Assembly (NCBI GenBank): GCA_963205445.1
Contig: CAUJJG010000024.1
Coordinates: 1 to 41,639 of the forward strand
Direction of reading: 5' to 3'
DNA length: 41,639 nt
DNA from: Pseudomonadota bacterium
GTDB taxonomy: Bacteria; Pseudomonadota; Gammaproteobacteria; Xanthomonadales; Xanthomonadaceae
Below, one piece after another: positions 1 through 9,718 of this stretch (positions are counted from its first letter, which is position 1; each line of letters starts with the position of its first letter). Made by a program: the position numbers and the translations under genes. A model generated the notes under the pieces. That model was given only the letters and a program-made list of their open reading frames with translations. It did no database searches and had not been told where the DNA came from.

Positions 1-2927
1 TCCCCGGTCACGCGGACACCCGCCACCGCGCCCGATGCCGTCGCCTCACCATCCAAGGTGATGTCGCCGCTGTCGGTGTCGATCGCCCCATCGGCAATGT
101 CCAGACCAAACGTCGCACCCGTGCCGTACAGCCCAATTGCACCGGTGGTGGTGACGATGCCCGCATCGTTGATGAACTGCACACCGATGCCTTGGGCTGC
201 ATTGCCCTCGACCCGCACATTGCCCGTCCCGCCCAGCAGGCGAACATCGTCGGCAGACACGCCTGTTGCACCGGCCCCGGTGGCAATGCCGGTTGCCTGA
301 ATCATGCCCCCTGCACTGCCCACATCCCCCCCGTAACTCCCAGCGCGCAGCACAAGGCCTGCGGTATCACCATGCCCGTAAAGGGTGATGTCCCCCCCAC
401 CGCTGCTGACCCCGCTGTAACTGCCACCCCCCAAGACCATTCCCATGGCGGTACTGCTCAGGCCGAACAGATCGATGTCCCCCCCTGCACTGTCGATGAC
501 CCCCAGCAAGGTTGTGCCGTCACCGCTGCCGCCTTCACCGTGCACCGTGATGTCACCCCCCCCGCTGTACAGGTTGCCGGCGAAGTACACCCCTTGGTCT
601 GCCCCGACGCCCGTCAAGTCGATGTCGCCGCCCGAAACGTTCAGGTCACTTCCGGCGAGCGACAGCCCATCCGCATTCAGACTGTAGCCATCGATCAACA
701 GACCACCTGCCCCCACCGCAAGGACTGACCCATCGACCAACACGCCGCTGGCCAACCCGGCACCTTCGCCATAAATGGCGATGCCGCCAGCCCCTGCATC
801 CAGCACGGCGCCATCGAGAAACACACCGGCACCGCCGCTGCCTGAGCCTGTGCTGTAACCGCGCAGCAGGACATCACCACCGCCGCTGGAAAGATCCACA
901 CCGGTCAACGAAATGCCAGAGAGGGCACTGCTGGCAGCCCCGTTCACGGCATCGGACTGACCAAACATCCGAATGTCACCCCCCATGCTGTCGAGGGTGG
1001 CATTGGTGAAATCGATCCCACCGGCATTCGGCCGAGAGCCAGCGGAATCGGCATTGAAATCCATATCCAAGGCGCCGGACGTACCTGCGATGGTGAACCC
1101 GGACCCGTAGATGCGCCCTACCGCATTCACCTGCAGGAAAAGATCAGCAAGACTGCTGGACTGGATTTGTGCACCATTGAATTGGATATCGGCCGCAGAC
1201 CCCAAAATGACATTGGTGCCGTTGTAGAACGCACGATTGATGTCCGCATCTTGCAGGCTGGTGCCATACAGCGGCGCACTTTCGTTGCCAACGATGCTGC
1301 CATTGATTACCGTCAACTGGGGAACGTCCAAAGTCCACGTGCCTGCGGTCCCGCCACTCCCGGCCCCGGCATCGACTTGCAACCCGCGCAGGTCAAACAG
1401 GCCACCGCTGCGGGTAAGAATGGAGCCACCGGCCGTATTGCCACGTGCGCTGAAAGCTCCGAACGCCGCGAAGTAATTCAAAGCGCTCGCCTGAATGCTT
1501 CCCCCAACCCCAGAGCCACCGTTGGCATTGAGCGAGGAAGCTTGTGCGAACAACAGATCCTGCCCCGTCACGGTGATTTGGCCACCATTGCGAGGGCCGG
1601 ACGCAAAGACGTCACCAAAGACCTGCAGCTGGCCGCTGCCCGCCTCCAGCGACACGCTGCCACCATCCTGATCCTTGGAGCTGGCCGTGATGGTGCCATT
1701 CACGTCCAGATTGCCCGCTGCCTGTATCCGGATCGTTCCGCCGGCACCGCTGACCCCATTCGCGCTGAGGACACTCAGGGGCATCAACGCCACATCGCCA
1801 CTGGAAATGATGTCGATCTGCCCACCGGAATAGAGCCCATCGGCGATGATGCTGCTGCCGTTGCTGGCCGGGATGCCATTGGTGGTGTCTTCATTGTTGG
1901 CGAACGTGACTTGGCTGCCTTGGATCAGCACCGAGCCCCCCATCCCGGGGCCGATGCTGCTGAGGTTGATCACACCGGTGGTGTAGTCCGAGTCCACATC
2001 CGACGCGTTGCCCGGGGCCCCCAACATGGCCAAACCATTGGTGGTCAGTTCCACGCGTCCGGCCACATTGCTGAGCGTGCGCGCCACCAGCTGGCCCGAT
2101 GCGTAGATCTGTCCTCCCGTGCCGCCGGCCGTCGTTGCGCTGCGCAACAGAATCTTGCCGGCATCAGCCTGCATCGTGCCGTACATGTTCTGCAGGAGAT
2201 AGGCGTCGACGGCTGAAGGCAGGTTGATGGTCACCTGGGTCAGACCATCGCCGTCAAAATCCAGCGTCACGTCCGTAGCGGCACCAAAGGCGATATTGCC
2301 GCCGTTGGTCGTCATGCTGCCGCGGTTCTCCAGCATCGGACCAACAAAGCCCAACCCGCCATCGCCGGCTGTGATCGTCCCGTTGTTTTCGATATAGGCC
2401 GGGCTAAACGATCCATCAAAGGTGAAGTGGTACTGCCCACTGCTCAAGCCGGCATTGAAGTCCGCGTCCGTCATGCCCAACGTGGATGCCACCAACCCAC
2501 CTACGTTCACCTGGGAGTCGTTGCCGAAGGTAATGCCCCATGGGTTGATGATGAAGACGTTGCCATTGGCGCTGATGTTGCCGTCGATGTAGGACGGGCC
2601 GCCATACCCATATCCGAAGCCCACCACACGATTCAGCGTGACGCTGCTGCTGCCGAATTGCTGGTCGAAGGTGACGCCGTAACCGGACCCGACGTTGAAA
2701 CTCCCCCAATTGATGATCGCCCCTTTGGTGGTTTGGGTGATCACCATTTCTGGCACGCCGCCGCCGATGGTGGCATCCCCGGAAATGACGGTCCCGGACG
2801 AGGGTAGATTTTGTGCCACCGCAGGCACGGCGGGCATCGCCATGGCGGCCAGCAGCGCCGATGCCAGGCGGCGACGACGCAGGGCCTGCTTCAGCTTGCG
2901 GTTCTGGGTGCTGGAATTCTTGCGCAT
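1..2927 (-). CDS. TpsA filamentous-haemagglutinin-like adhesin (5' part; runs off left edge)
   Basis: This is the secreted partner of a two-partner secretion system, predicted to cross the outer membrane through the TpsB encoded just upstream and to form a long beta-helix at the cell surface. The frame is open from the ATG at 2927 (AGGAG about 9 bases upstream) to the window edge, so at least 975 residues are visible and the C-terminus is missing. Residues 1-38 are a long basic signal peptide (KLKQALRRRR, then a hydrophobic stretch ending AVAQ). The TPS secretion domain follows: VFIINPWGITFG at about 124-135 and VNVGGLVAST at about 140-149 match its hallmarks, with NPWG where NPNG is common. 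Downstream is low-complexity Gly/Ser/Asp beta-helix sequence with recurring SGGGDV, SGGGDI and GALD-like turns and almost no charged helices. No ligand can be inferred. The TPS domain call is firm; adhesin versus another TpsA type is inference. Confidence 0.88.
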   Translation of the reverse strand, partial: MRKNSSTQNRKLKQALRRRRLASALLAAMAMPAVPAVAQNLPSSGTVISGDATIGGGVPEMVITQTTKGAIINWGSFNVGSGYGVTFDQQFGSSSVTLNRVVGFGYGYGGPSYIDGNISANGNVFIINPWGITFGNDSQVNVGGLVASTLGMTDADFNAGLSSGQYHFTFDGSFSPAYIENNGTITAGDGGLGFVGPMLENRGSMTTNGGNIAFGAATDVTLDFDGDGLTQVTINLPSAVDAYLLQNMYGTMQADAGKILLRSATTAGGTGGQIYASGQLVARTLSNVAGRVELTTNGLAMLGAPGNASDVDSDYTTGVINLSSIGPGMGGSVLIQGSQVTFANNEDTTNGIPASNGSSIIADGLYSGGQIDIISSGDVALMPLSVLSANGVSGAGGTIRIQAAGNLDVNGTITASSKDQDGGSVSLEAGSGQLQVFGDVFASGPRNGGQITVTGQDLLFAQASSLNANGGSGVGGSIQASALNYFAAFGAFSARGNTAGGSILTRSGGLFDLRGLQVDAGAGSGGTAGTWTLDVPQLTVINGSIVGNESAPLYGTSLQDADINRAFYNGTNVILGSAADIQFNGAQIQSSSLADLFLQVNAVGRIYGSGFTIAGTSGALDMDFNADSAGSRPNAGGIDFTNATLDSMGGDIRMFGQSDAVNGAASSALSGISLTGVDLSSGGGDVLLRGYSTGSGSGGAGVFLDGAVLDAGAGGIAIYGEGAGLASGVLVDGSVLAVGAGGLLIDGYSLNADGLSLAGSDLNVSGGDIDLTGVGADQGVYFAGNLYSGGGDITVHGEGGSGDGTTLLGVIDSAGGDIDLFGLSSTAMGMVLGGGSYSGVSSGGGDITLYGHGDTAGLVLRAGSYGGDVGSAGGMIQATGIATGAGATGVSADDVRLLGGTGNVRVEGNAAQGIGVQFINDAGIVTTTGAIGLYGTGATFGLDIADGAIDTDSGDITLDGEATASGAVAGVRVTG

Positions 2928-2939
2928 TGCCGAATCTCC

Positions 2940-4610
2940 TCAAAATGCTTTCTGGATCGACCAGAACACCCGCGGATTGCGGTCGCCGCCATCGGTCATC
3001 CCGGGCCCCGTGCCGCGCCATGCCACGCTTAGATTCATCGTCACCTGACCAGGCTTGCTCCAGTTGATGCCCACCCCGTATCCACGGAGGCTGCGGCCCA
3101 GATCGCCATCGAATGGCCGTGGCTGATGGAAGAGGTCGCCATGCGCGGCGTCATAGAACGCAAAAAGGGTGGCTTCTGGACGTGGGGCGTAGCGAAGTTC
3201 CATCGTCGCCAGCCAACCGTCATCCACCAGCACCTCGCCGGTCGCATAGGCGCGCACCGCCTTGGGGCCGCCTAGCGACAGTTTTTCGTAGGTATCCAGA
3301 TTCTTGCTGGCCCGCTGCATGCCGCCACTGACAAACAGGCTCAGCTTCGGTGCAAGGTATTGCAAACGTGCACCTTGCAGGGTGAACTTGCTGAAGTTGC
3401 CGGCGGTATTGAAGCCGAATGGAGGTTTGTCGAATGCCTGCCCCATTGCATCCAGCAGACGCAGCCGGCCGTGATACAGCTGGGCATTCAAACTGTTGTA
3501 GCCGCCACCACCCCACCGATCACGTCGCTCGAAGGCCAGCCCGATGTTGGCACCTTGAATACGCTTGCGTGCTTCAAACCCGACAGCTTCAAACCGATCG
3601 GTCAATGCTTTTCTGTCCAACCCCCCACGCAGGAACAGGTTCACCGACCGCTGCCGGATCAGGGGATAGCTGAAAGAAAGATCAGCCACTGTACCGACAC
3701 CGGTTGGCTCCAGTGCCGCAAAAGCACCGCCAAGTTCATACTGCACGCGGGCAAGCCCCCCACCCATGCGCAAACCGGAATACCCCAACGGGGCTTCGTA
3801 CGAAATGCGCCCGAAGGCCGTGTGCATCCCTTGGGCAGCCATCAGCCGCAGGTCCAGGTTGTCACCCCGATCGAATGGACTGGCCCAGCGCAGGCTTCCG
3901 GTCAGGCGCACACGGCCGGAATCACGTGTTCCGAAGTTGTCCAGTTCCAAGCCGTATTGCACACGATCGCGGGCGCCCACCTGCACTTTCAGGTCAGATG
4001 CACCGGAGTTGGCCCCCACGCTGATTGCGGACTGCGGCTTGATGCCCGGCAAATCGGCCAGAAGCAGCATGGCGCGCTCGTAATTGCGATTGTTCAAGGG
4101 CTTGCCGGGCTCGAGGATAGCAAGTGTCCTAGCAACCCGCTCCCGCTGGATGGGGGCATCCTCCGCGATGTCGATGCTGACCTGCCCCAGGGAGCCCTCC
4201 ACCACACTCAGCTTTACGCGCCCTTCTACGACTTCCTGTACTGGAACGAACACTTGGACAAGGGCAAAGCCGTGGCGACGGTAAACCTCGGTCGCCGCAG
4301 CAGCCAATCGCTCCAGGTCGGCAAATGTCACGGATTGACCGATCTTGTCCGATACCGCTTCCTGCAGTTCCGATTCGGGTACGCCACTGACACCGACAAA
4401 TTCGACACCCTGCAGTACGAAGTTGGCCTGCGCCTGTGCCGCTACTTGCGGCTCCGGCAATGCTTGTGCCTGCGCTTGAGGTGCAGACTGGTCCGGCAGT
4501 GCATCTTCGGCATGCAAAGCCGGAACGCCGGCCAGCAACAGCGCCATTGCCAGCAGGTTCCGGCGAAGCAGACGCCCTTGCGCGGTCTGCCGATTGATTT
4601 CGTTTGCCAT
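2940..4610 (-). CDS. TpsB outer-membrane transporter, ShlB/FhaC/HecB family
   Basis: This is an Omp85-superfamily pore that would translocate the TpsA encoded 12 bases downstream. A signal peptide spans residues 1-34 (LLAMALLLAGVPALHA then ED), followed by an Ala/Gln-rich linker. A POTRA domain lies at about 65-148 (NFVLQGVEFVGVSGVP, then VTFADLERLAAAATEVYRRHGFALVQVFVP). The rest is a C-terminal beta-barrel ending in a terminal Phe (WSIQKAF), as expected for Bam-dependent outer-membrane proteins. The lid-loop motif that is VRGY in FhaC reads VRAY here. I chose the ATG at 4610 because GGAG sits 8 bases upstream. A GTG at 4646 overlaps the stop of the CHAT gene (GTGA) and would add 12 residues; it lacks a ribosome site but could serve translational coupling. 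The length (556 or 568 aa) is normal for the family. Confidence 0.9.
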   Translation of the reverse strand: MANEINRQTAQGRLLRRNLLAMALLLAGVPALHAEDALPDQSAPQAQAQALPEPQVAAQAQANFVLQGVEFVGVSGVPESELQEAVSDKIGQSVTFADLERLAAAATEVYRRHGFALVQVFVPVQEVVEGRVKLSVVEGSLGQVSIDIAEDAPIQRERVARTLAILEPGKPLNNRNYERAMLLLADLPGIKPQSAISVGANSGASDLKVQVGARDRVQYGLELDNFGTRDSGRVRLTGSLRWASPFDRGDNLDLRLMAAQGMHTAFGRISYEAPLGYSGLRMGGGLARVQYELGGAFAALEPTGVGTVADLSFSYPLIRQRSVNLFLRGGLDRKALTDRFEAVGFEARKRIQGANIGLAFERRDRWGGGGYNSLNAQLYHGRLRLLDAMGQAFDKPPFGFNTAGNFSKFTLQGARLQYLAPKLSLFVSGGMQRASKNLDTYEKLSLGGPKAVRAYATGEVLVDDGWLATMELRYAPRPEATLFAFYDAAHGDLFHQPRPFDGDLGRSLRGYGVGINWSKPGQVTMNLSVAWRGTGPGMTDGGDRNPRVFWSIQKAF

Positions 4611-4642
4611 CGTCATCGCTCCATGTCCATTGCGCGACAGGT

Positions 4643-6862
4643 TCACTTCAGCACCCGCAGGCGCCAGTTGCCGATCAGGTTGAACGGTGCCCAGTAGTAC
4701 GGATGCGCCGTGGCGGGATCGGCCATGACCTTGCGCTGTGCATCGCGCATGGCGTCCTGCACTTCCACACCGGCTGCCAGATCGCCGTACAGGGTCGTCA
4801 TCAGGGTTTCGGTGGCGGCATCGGAAACCGGCCAGAGCGAGACCAGCAGGGTCGATGTCCCGGCCGACAGGAATGAGCGCGTGAAGCCCAACACCTCGTC
4901 CCCGTTTTCAACGCGGCCGAGGCCGGATTCGCACGCCGACAGCGCCATCAGGGCGACCTTGCGCAGGTCCATGCCCAGTACGTCCCGTGCCTCGAGATAA
5001 TTGGGCTGGCCCTGTTCATCGGCCAGCAGCACCTTGGAATGCAGCGGGTCCAGAAGATCGGCCGTGGCATGGGCCGCCACGTGCACCAGCTGCGACTGCG
5101 GTGCGTCCTGACGGAAGTTGTCCTTGTTGGCCTCTTCACGGAAGTACAGCTTGGCGCCCGGGAACTGACGAGACAGGGCCTGCACTTCACGCTCTGCACC
5201 CGGCAGCGGGTCAGCAACCTCGGGATTGATGGTGGGGTTCCCGAAAGCGAGCAGCTGCGCCGACGCGGTGGGGGCCTGCTGGGCCAAGCGGGCAGCAATG
5301 CTGATCGACGGCGCGATGGACATCGGATTGCGCTCGATCAGGTACTGGCCATCCAGCCGGAGGGCCTGAAAGGGCAAGTAATGCAGCGGGCCATGCGGGA
5401 TGAGAATGATGCGCTTGCCCGCGGGAACTGCCAGCGGTGCAAGCAACAGCTGTCCGATCTTGTCACCCACGTCCTTGGCGGCGGGACTGAGCTTGATCAG
5501 TGCATCGCGATACGCATCCACCAACCGCACCAGATCCGCACGTGGCAGCGCCAACGCGAATTTGACTTCACGCACCCCGTCCTGGGTCAGCACCCACGCG
5601 GTCAGGCGATCCGGCAAGCTGTGGTAAGCCACCACCACCTCGTCCGGCTTGAGCATCGAGCGGAGCTCAGAGGCCGCCAACGCGCTCGAAGACGCTTGCC
5701 CCTGCACCCCTCCCTTCGCCACGGCATCCAGCAGGGCACGCGAGCGACTGCGCTCACTGATGTCAAAAGCCTGCTCCGCTTGGCCTAGCTTGCTGTGCAG
5801 GCCGATGGCGCGTTCGAACACGGCCTGCAAATCGGAAAACAGCCCCATCTTGAATTCATCGCTGCGGAACTGCGAGCGGGCCTTTTCGAACATCCCGATG
5901 GCCTCATCCAGCGAACGGGCCGCGTTGGCGTCCTGCCCCAATGCCGCTTCGCTCTTGGAAATGCCATCCAGCGCCCAGGCGCGATAGAAATCTTCGTCGC
6001 CATCCGCAGGGGCATCGGCCAGCTGCCGATACAGCACCAGCGCTTCGGCCGGCTTGTGTTCCGCCAGCAACAGGCGCCCCCGCGTCCGCATCAACTGGGC
6101 ACGTTGGCGTGCGTCCGTGGGTTCGCTCAAGGCATCCAACGTGGTGCGTGCACGTTCCAGATTGCCGGAAAGAATCAAGGCATTGGCAAGGGAAGCTTGA
6201 ACCAAGGGACGGTAACGCTCCGAACTTTCCGTGGCGGCTTGCTCATAGAAGGCAATCGCCTCATCGAAGCGCTTCTGACGGGTGCGGACATCTCCCAGCA
6301 CCTTCTTGGATGGCCCATTCACCTGGGTGGCATCCGCACCCGGATATTTCAGGGCCAGGTTGGCAAACTGCTCTGCCCGTTCCAGCTGGCCGCCATAGCT
6401 GAAGGCGATCGCCAAATCACGATAGGCCTTGCCCAGCAAATCAAGGTTGCCGGTCTGCAGGGCCACATGCAGGGCCTTGCTGGCAGCCCGGGCGCTCTCC
6501 CGGAATTCGCCTTTCTCGGCCAGCTCGACGGCCTGGCTGCAGTAGGCATAGCCATCCAGCTTTACCTTCTCGCGTTCATACAGGGCCGCCCCGTCTGCGG
6601 CCATGGCCAAGGCCGTGTCGGCATCTTCCAGTTTGCCCAGGGCGTCCAAAGCCCGCCGTGCTTCCGTGTCGGCAGTTTTTGCTGCAGTCTCCCCGGCAGG
6701 TTCTGCAACGCCTGCAGAGACAGGAGCAGGATGCTGTGAAGCTTGCGGAAACGGGGGCGCGTACCCGCCGTCAGGCGCGCATCCGGCATGGGCCCGTGGC
6801 GCTAAGGACACGCCCAACAGGCCAGCGAACAGGATGGAAATCGTTTGCGCTGCGCGAACCAT
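4643..6862 (-). CDS. Exported TPR-CHAT caspase-like protease-family protein
   Basis: The 739-aa protein starts with a signal peptide (ISILFAGLLGVSLAPRAHA), so it is probably periplasmic or secreted. Residues of about 60-370 are TPR-like helix pairs (for example EAIAFYEQAATESSERYRPLVQ and ALVLYRQLADAPADGDEDFYRAW). The C-terminal third is a CHAT domain, the clan CD peptidase fold related to caspases and separase. The likely catalytic His is about 598 in LVHVAAHA and the Cys about 644 in LSACESGLG; the typical tail GFTRSFLSAGTSTLLVSLWPV and YYWAPFNLIGNW follows. The ATG at 6862 is preceded by GGGAG. It is the first gene of the operon and its stop overlaps a possible GTG start of TpsB, so it is almost certainly co-expressed with the secretion pair. 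A role in processing or anchoring the adhesin is inference; no substrate is visible. Confidence 0.88.
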   Translation of the reverse strand: MVRAAQTISILFAGLLGVSLAPRAHAGCAPDGGYAPPFPQASQHPAPVSAGVAEPAGETAAKTADTEARRALDALGKLEDADTALAMAADGAALYEREKVKLDGYAYCSQAVELAEKGEFRESARAASKALHVALQTGNLDLLGKAYRDLAIAFSYGGQLERAEQFANLALKYPGADATQVNGPSKKVLGDVRTRQKRFDEAIAFYEQAATESSERYRPLVQASLANALILSGNLERARTTLDALSEPTDARQRAQLMRTRGRLLLAEHKPAEALVLYRQLADAPADGDEDFYRAWALDGISKSEAALGQDANAARSLDEAIGMFEKARSQFRSDEFKMGLFSDLQAVFERAIGLHSKLGQAEQAFDISERSRSRALLDAVAKGGVQGQASSSALAASELRSMLKPDEVVVAYHSLPDRLTAWVLTQDGVREVKFALALPRADLVRLVDAYRDALIKLSPAAKDVGDKIGQLLLAPLAVPAGKRIILIPHGPLHYLPFQALRLDGQYLIERNPMSIAPSISIAARLAQQAPTASAQLLAFGNPTINPEVADPLPGAEREVQALSRQFPGAKLYFREEANKDNFRQDAPQSQLVHVAAHATADLLDPLHSKVLLADEQGQPNYLEARDVLGMDLRKVALMALSACESGLGRVENGDEVLGFTRSFLSAGTSTLLVSLWPVSDAATETLMTTLYGDLAAGVEVQDAMRDAQRKVMADPATAHPYYWAPFNLIGNWRLRVLK

Positions 6863-7291
6863 GCGATGTGCTCCCGTGGGACAGTGCAGGCGCAGCCTGC
6901 GAATTAGTGGAGTCTAGGAGGCCGGACACGGGCTCACCCATTCGAAATAAGACATAGCGCGAAAAGCCTAGGACGCGCGTGTCCTGCCAGCATGCCTTTT
7001 GTCGTTGTCAAGCGATGACGATGGGGAAGCTCGCTTGGAACCGTCGTTCGAGTGAAGAGCCGGTGCCACGGAGATGGTGAAACGTGCCACCCTGCTGCCG
7101 TCCGTACGTGCCAACACGCGATGACGTCAAGCAGGGGCTACCATCCCCAACCGGCTCATTCAAAACTAGACAACGCGGGCACAGCCAATACACGGCCAAG
7201 ACACAGCCAATGCGCTGCCACGCTGCGGGCCAGCGCGGTCTTGCCTGCTCAGGCACCTTGCATACAGAGGAAAACCCTCTATCTGAATGCG
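6863..7291. other. 429-base non-coding gap upstream of the CHAT-TPS operon
   Basis: The gap lies between the 3' end of proA and the start of the CHAT gene, both on the minus strand, so it should hold the promoter of the secretion operon. It contains an 11-bp repeat in three copies (7180-7212) and a near-palindrome AGGACGCGCGTGTCCT at 6970-6985. On the minus strand an exact TTGACA lies at 7011-7006, but no acceptable -10 box follows at 16-18 bases. I found no convincing gene, tRNA or T-tract terminator here. Confidence 0.5.
7180..7212. repeat. Three tandem 11-bp direct repeats
   Basis: The units CACAGCCAATA (7180), CACGGCCAAGA (7191) and CACAGCCAATG (7202) follow each other without gaps. The first and third are identical over ten bases and the middle copy differs at two of those ten. 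An 11-bp period matches one helical turn, the spacing used by OmpR/PhoB-family response regulators, but the unit does not resemble a known box I can name. It sits about 320 bp upstream of the CHAT start. Confidence 0.6.
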
Positions 7292-8560
7292 CTATACGGG
7301 GAGCAAATCCGGATGTCGCACTTGGCCGGCGCCGCGCACCACGAAGCGTTCGATGGTCAGCGCCTCAACGCCCATCGGCCCGTAGGCGTGCAGGCGGGTG
7401 GTGGAAATGCCGATCTCCGCGCCCAGGCCCAGCTGGCCGCCGTCGTTGAAGCGCGAGCTGGCATTGACCATCACCGCCGAGCTGCGGATCGCGGCGACGA
7501 AGGCGTCGGCCGCCGCCGGATCTTCGCTGGCGATCACCTCGGTGTGGTCGGAGGTGTAGCGGCGGATATGGGCGATAGCCTCCTCGATCGAGTCGACCAC
7601 CCGCGCGGCGATGATCAGGTCGAGGTATTCGGCGTCGAAGTCGGCATCGGTAGCCGGCGCCAGCGTGGCGTCGAAGGCGCACACGCCGGTATCGCCGCGC
7701 ACTTCCACCCCGCGTGCTTGCAGCACCGCCAGCGCCCTGGGCAGGAAGGCCGGGGCGATCTCGCGGTGCACCAGCAGCGTTTCCAACGCGTTGCAGACGC
7801 CGGGGCGCGAGGCCTTGCCGTCCAGCAGCAGGGCGATCGCCTTGTCGATGTCGGCGGCGCGGTCCACGTACAGATGGCAGACGCCCTTGTAGTGCTTGAT
7901 CACCGGCACCCGCGCGTGCTCGGCGACGAAGCGGATCAGGCTCTCGCCGCCACGCGGAATGGCCAGGTCGATCAGGTCGGTCAGCTGCAGCAACTCCAGC
8001 ACGTGTTCGCGTGCGGTGTCGGCAACCAGCGACACCGCCGCCTCCGGCAGGCCCTGCGCGCGCAGCGCGGCGTGCAGGCACTGGGCAATCGCGGCATTGC
8101 TGGCCGCGGCCTCGGAGCCGCCGCGCAGTAGCACCGCGTTGCCGGCCTTCAGGCACAGCGCCGCGGCCTCGGCCGTCACGTTCGGCCTCGCTTCAAAGAT
8201 CATCGCCACCAGCCCCAGCGGGATGCGCTGGCGCGCCACTTCAATGCCGTTCGGGCGGGTGTCGCTGCGGGTGATCGTGCCCAGCGGATCAGGTTGCGCG
8301 GCGACCTCGCGCAGCGCCGCGGCCATGCCCTGCACGCGCTCGGCATCAAGCCGCAGGCGGTCCAGCGTGGCGCGGCTGGCGCCGGCGGCTTCGGCGCGGC
8401 GCATGTCCTCGCCATTGGCGGCAAGCACCGCGTCCTGCCCGTCCAGCAGCCGCTGCGCCATCACCTCCAGCAGCGCCTGCCGCTGCGCGCCGCTGCAGGC
8501 GGCGATCGCCGTCTGCGCCGCGCGCGCCGACTGCGCCAATTCCCGCACGTATCCGCTCAT
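7292..8560 (-). CDS. proA: Glutamate-5-semialdehyde dehydrogenase (gamma-glutamyl phosphate reductase)
   Basis: ProA reduces gamma-glutamyl phosphate to glutamate-5-semialdehyde with NADPH, the second step of proline synthesis, in the cytoplasm. The 422-aa length is standard. The sequence is collinear with the aldehyde-dehydrogenase-fold ProA family: [21 protein letters not shown], the segment [15 protein letters not shown], and the region around [17 protein letters not shown] that carries the catalytic Cys (here GVCNALET). The C-terminal [16 protein letters not shown] is also typical. Its ATG overlaps the proB stop (ATGA), so the two are translationally coupled, as expected for enzymes that pass on an unstable acyl phosphate. 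It is the last gene of the arg-pro operon; I see no clear terminator after it. Confidence 0.97.
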   Translation of the reverse strand: MSGYVRELAQSARAAQTAIAACSGAQRQALLEVMAQRLLDGQDAVLAANGEDMRRAEAAGASRATLDRLRLDAERVQGMAAALREVAAQPDPLGTITRSDTRPNGIEVARQRIPLGLVAMIFEARPNVTAEAAALCLKAGNAVLLRGGSEAAASNAAIAQCLHAALRAQGLPEAAVSLVADTAREHVLELLQLTDLIDLAIPRGGESLIRFVAEHARVPVIKHYKGVCHLYVDRAADIDKAIALLLDGKASRPGVCNALETLLVHREIAPAFLPRALAVLQARGVEVRGDTGVCAFDATLAPATDADFDAEYLDLIIAARVVDSIEEAIAHIRRYTSDHTEVIASEDPAAADAFVAAIRSSAVMVNASSRFNDGGQLGLGAEIGISTTRLHAYGPMGVEALTIERFVVRGAGQVRHPDLLPV

Positions 8561-9714
8561 GCAACCTCCCCGTTGCCTTCGCTGCCGGTCAGCAGCACCA
8601 GATCATCGCGATGGACCATCGCCTCGTCGTAATGGAAGCCGAGGATGCCGGCGATCTCGCGGCTGTGGTGCCCGGCGAGGCGGGCGGCGTCCTTGGCGTT
8701 GTACTGGGCCAGGCCGCAGGCCAGCGCCGCGCCGCTTTGGTCGTGGATGGCCAGCACGTCACCGCGGCGGAACTCGCCCTCGACCGCGCGCACGCCGCCC
8801 GGCAGCAGCGAGGCGCCGCGCCGCAGCGCCGCCTGCGCGCCGGCGTCAATCACGAGTCGGCCCGAGACCGGCGCGTGCCGCAGCCACTGCTTGCGTGCGC
8901 GCAGTCGGCTGCCCTGGGCGACAAACAGGCTGCCGTGCAGCACGCCCTGCCCCAGCGCGGCCACGGTGGCGGCATTGCGCCCGCAGAACAGCGCGGTGGC
9001 CACGCCGGCGGCGGCGGCCTTGGCGGCAGCCTCCAGCTTGGTGCGCATGCCGCCGGTGCCGAGTGCACCGGCCTCGCCTGCCATCGCCAGCACCTCTGGC
9101 GTGATCGCCTCGATCCGGGTGATCGGCCGCGCCTCCGGGTCGCGCCCGGGGTGGCCGCTGTAGAGGCCATCGATATCGGTGGCGATCAGCAGCAGGTCGG
9201 CGTCGACCAGCGACGCCACCGCCGCGGCAAGATTATCGTTGTCGCCCAGCTTCAGCTCATCGACGGCAACGCTGTCGTTCTCGTTGACCACCGGCACCGC
9301 GCCCAGCTGCAGCAGCGCCAGCAGTGCGCTGCGGGCGTTGAGATAACGGCGGCGGTTGCGCAGGTCGTCGTGGGTCAGCAGCAGCTGCGCCACCGGCGCC
9401 TCGAAGAAACGCTGCCAGAGCGCGATCAGCTGGGCCTGGCCGAGCGCCGCCAGCGCCTGCTTGGCGGAGATTGCGGCAACGAGGGTGGCGCCGCCGTTGC
9501 CGGCTTTCGGCAGCACCCCGCGGCCGGCGGCGACCGCGCCGGAGGAGACGATCACCACCTCGCGCCCGGCCTGGCGGCTGGCCAGCACGAACTGCGCCAG
9601 CCCCAGCGCATGGCGCGGACTGAGCCCGCCGCCGTCGGCGGCGAGCAGGCTGCTGCCCACCTTGAGCACCGCGCGTTTCCAATCGGGAAGGGGTTGCGGT
9701 GCAAAGGTGTTCAT
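8557..9714 (-). CDS. proB: Glutamate 5-kinase with PUA domain
   Basis: ProB phosphorylates the gamma-carboxylate of glutamate, the committed and normally proline-inhibited step of proline synthesis. The 385-aa protein has an amino-acid-kinase domain ([18 protein letters not shown] at the start, [41 protein letters not shown] and [17 protein letters not shown]). A C-terminal PUA domain occupies about 290-375 ([25 protein letters not shown], then [17 protein letters not shown]). I chose the ATG at 9714 because it opens the kinase fold. The frame continues upstream, but only as a shadow inside argH. The start is 4 bases past the argH stop, and GGAGG lies inside the argH end. Finding proB and proA appended to an arginine operon ties two glutamate-derived pathways to one transcript. 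Confidence 0.96.
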   Translation of the reverse strand: MNTFAPQPLPDWKRAVLKVGSSLLAADGGGLSPRHALGLAQFVLASRQAGREVVIVSSGAVAAGRGVLPKAGNGGATLVAAISAKQALAALGQAQLIALWQRFFEAPVAQLLLTHDDLRNRRRYLNARSALLALLQLGAVPVVNENDSVAVDELKLGDNDNLAAAVASLVDADLLLIATDIDGLYSGHPGRDPEARPITRIEAITPEVLAMAGEAGALGTGGMRTKLEAAAKAAAAGVATALFCGRNAATVAALGQGVLHGSLFVAQGSRLRARKQWLRHAPVSGRLVIDAGAQAALRRGASLLPGGVRAVEGEFRRGDVLAIHDQSGAALACGLAQYNAKDAARLAGHHSREIAGILGFHYDEAMVHRDDLVLLTGSEGNGEVA

Positions 9715-9718
9715 GGGT

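Noticed and set aside
3360-4697. Long plus-strand open frame (445 codons) opposite tpsB
   Set aside because: It is the antisense shadow of a clear TpsB; its translation has no family features.
7008-7256. 82-aa minus-strand open frame in the gap before the CHAT operon
   Set aside because: No ribosome site, no recognisable domain, and it crosses the 11-bp repeats; composition looks like chance in GC-rich DNA.
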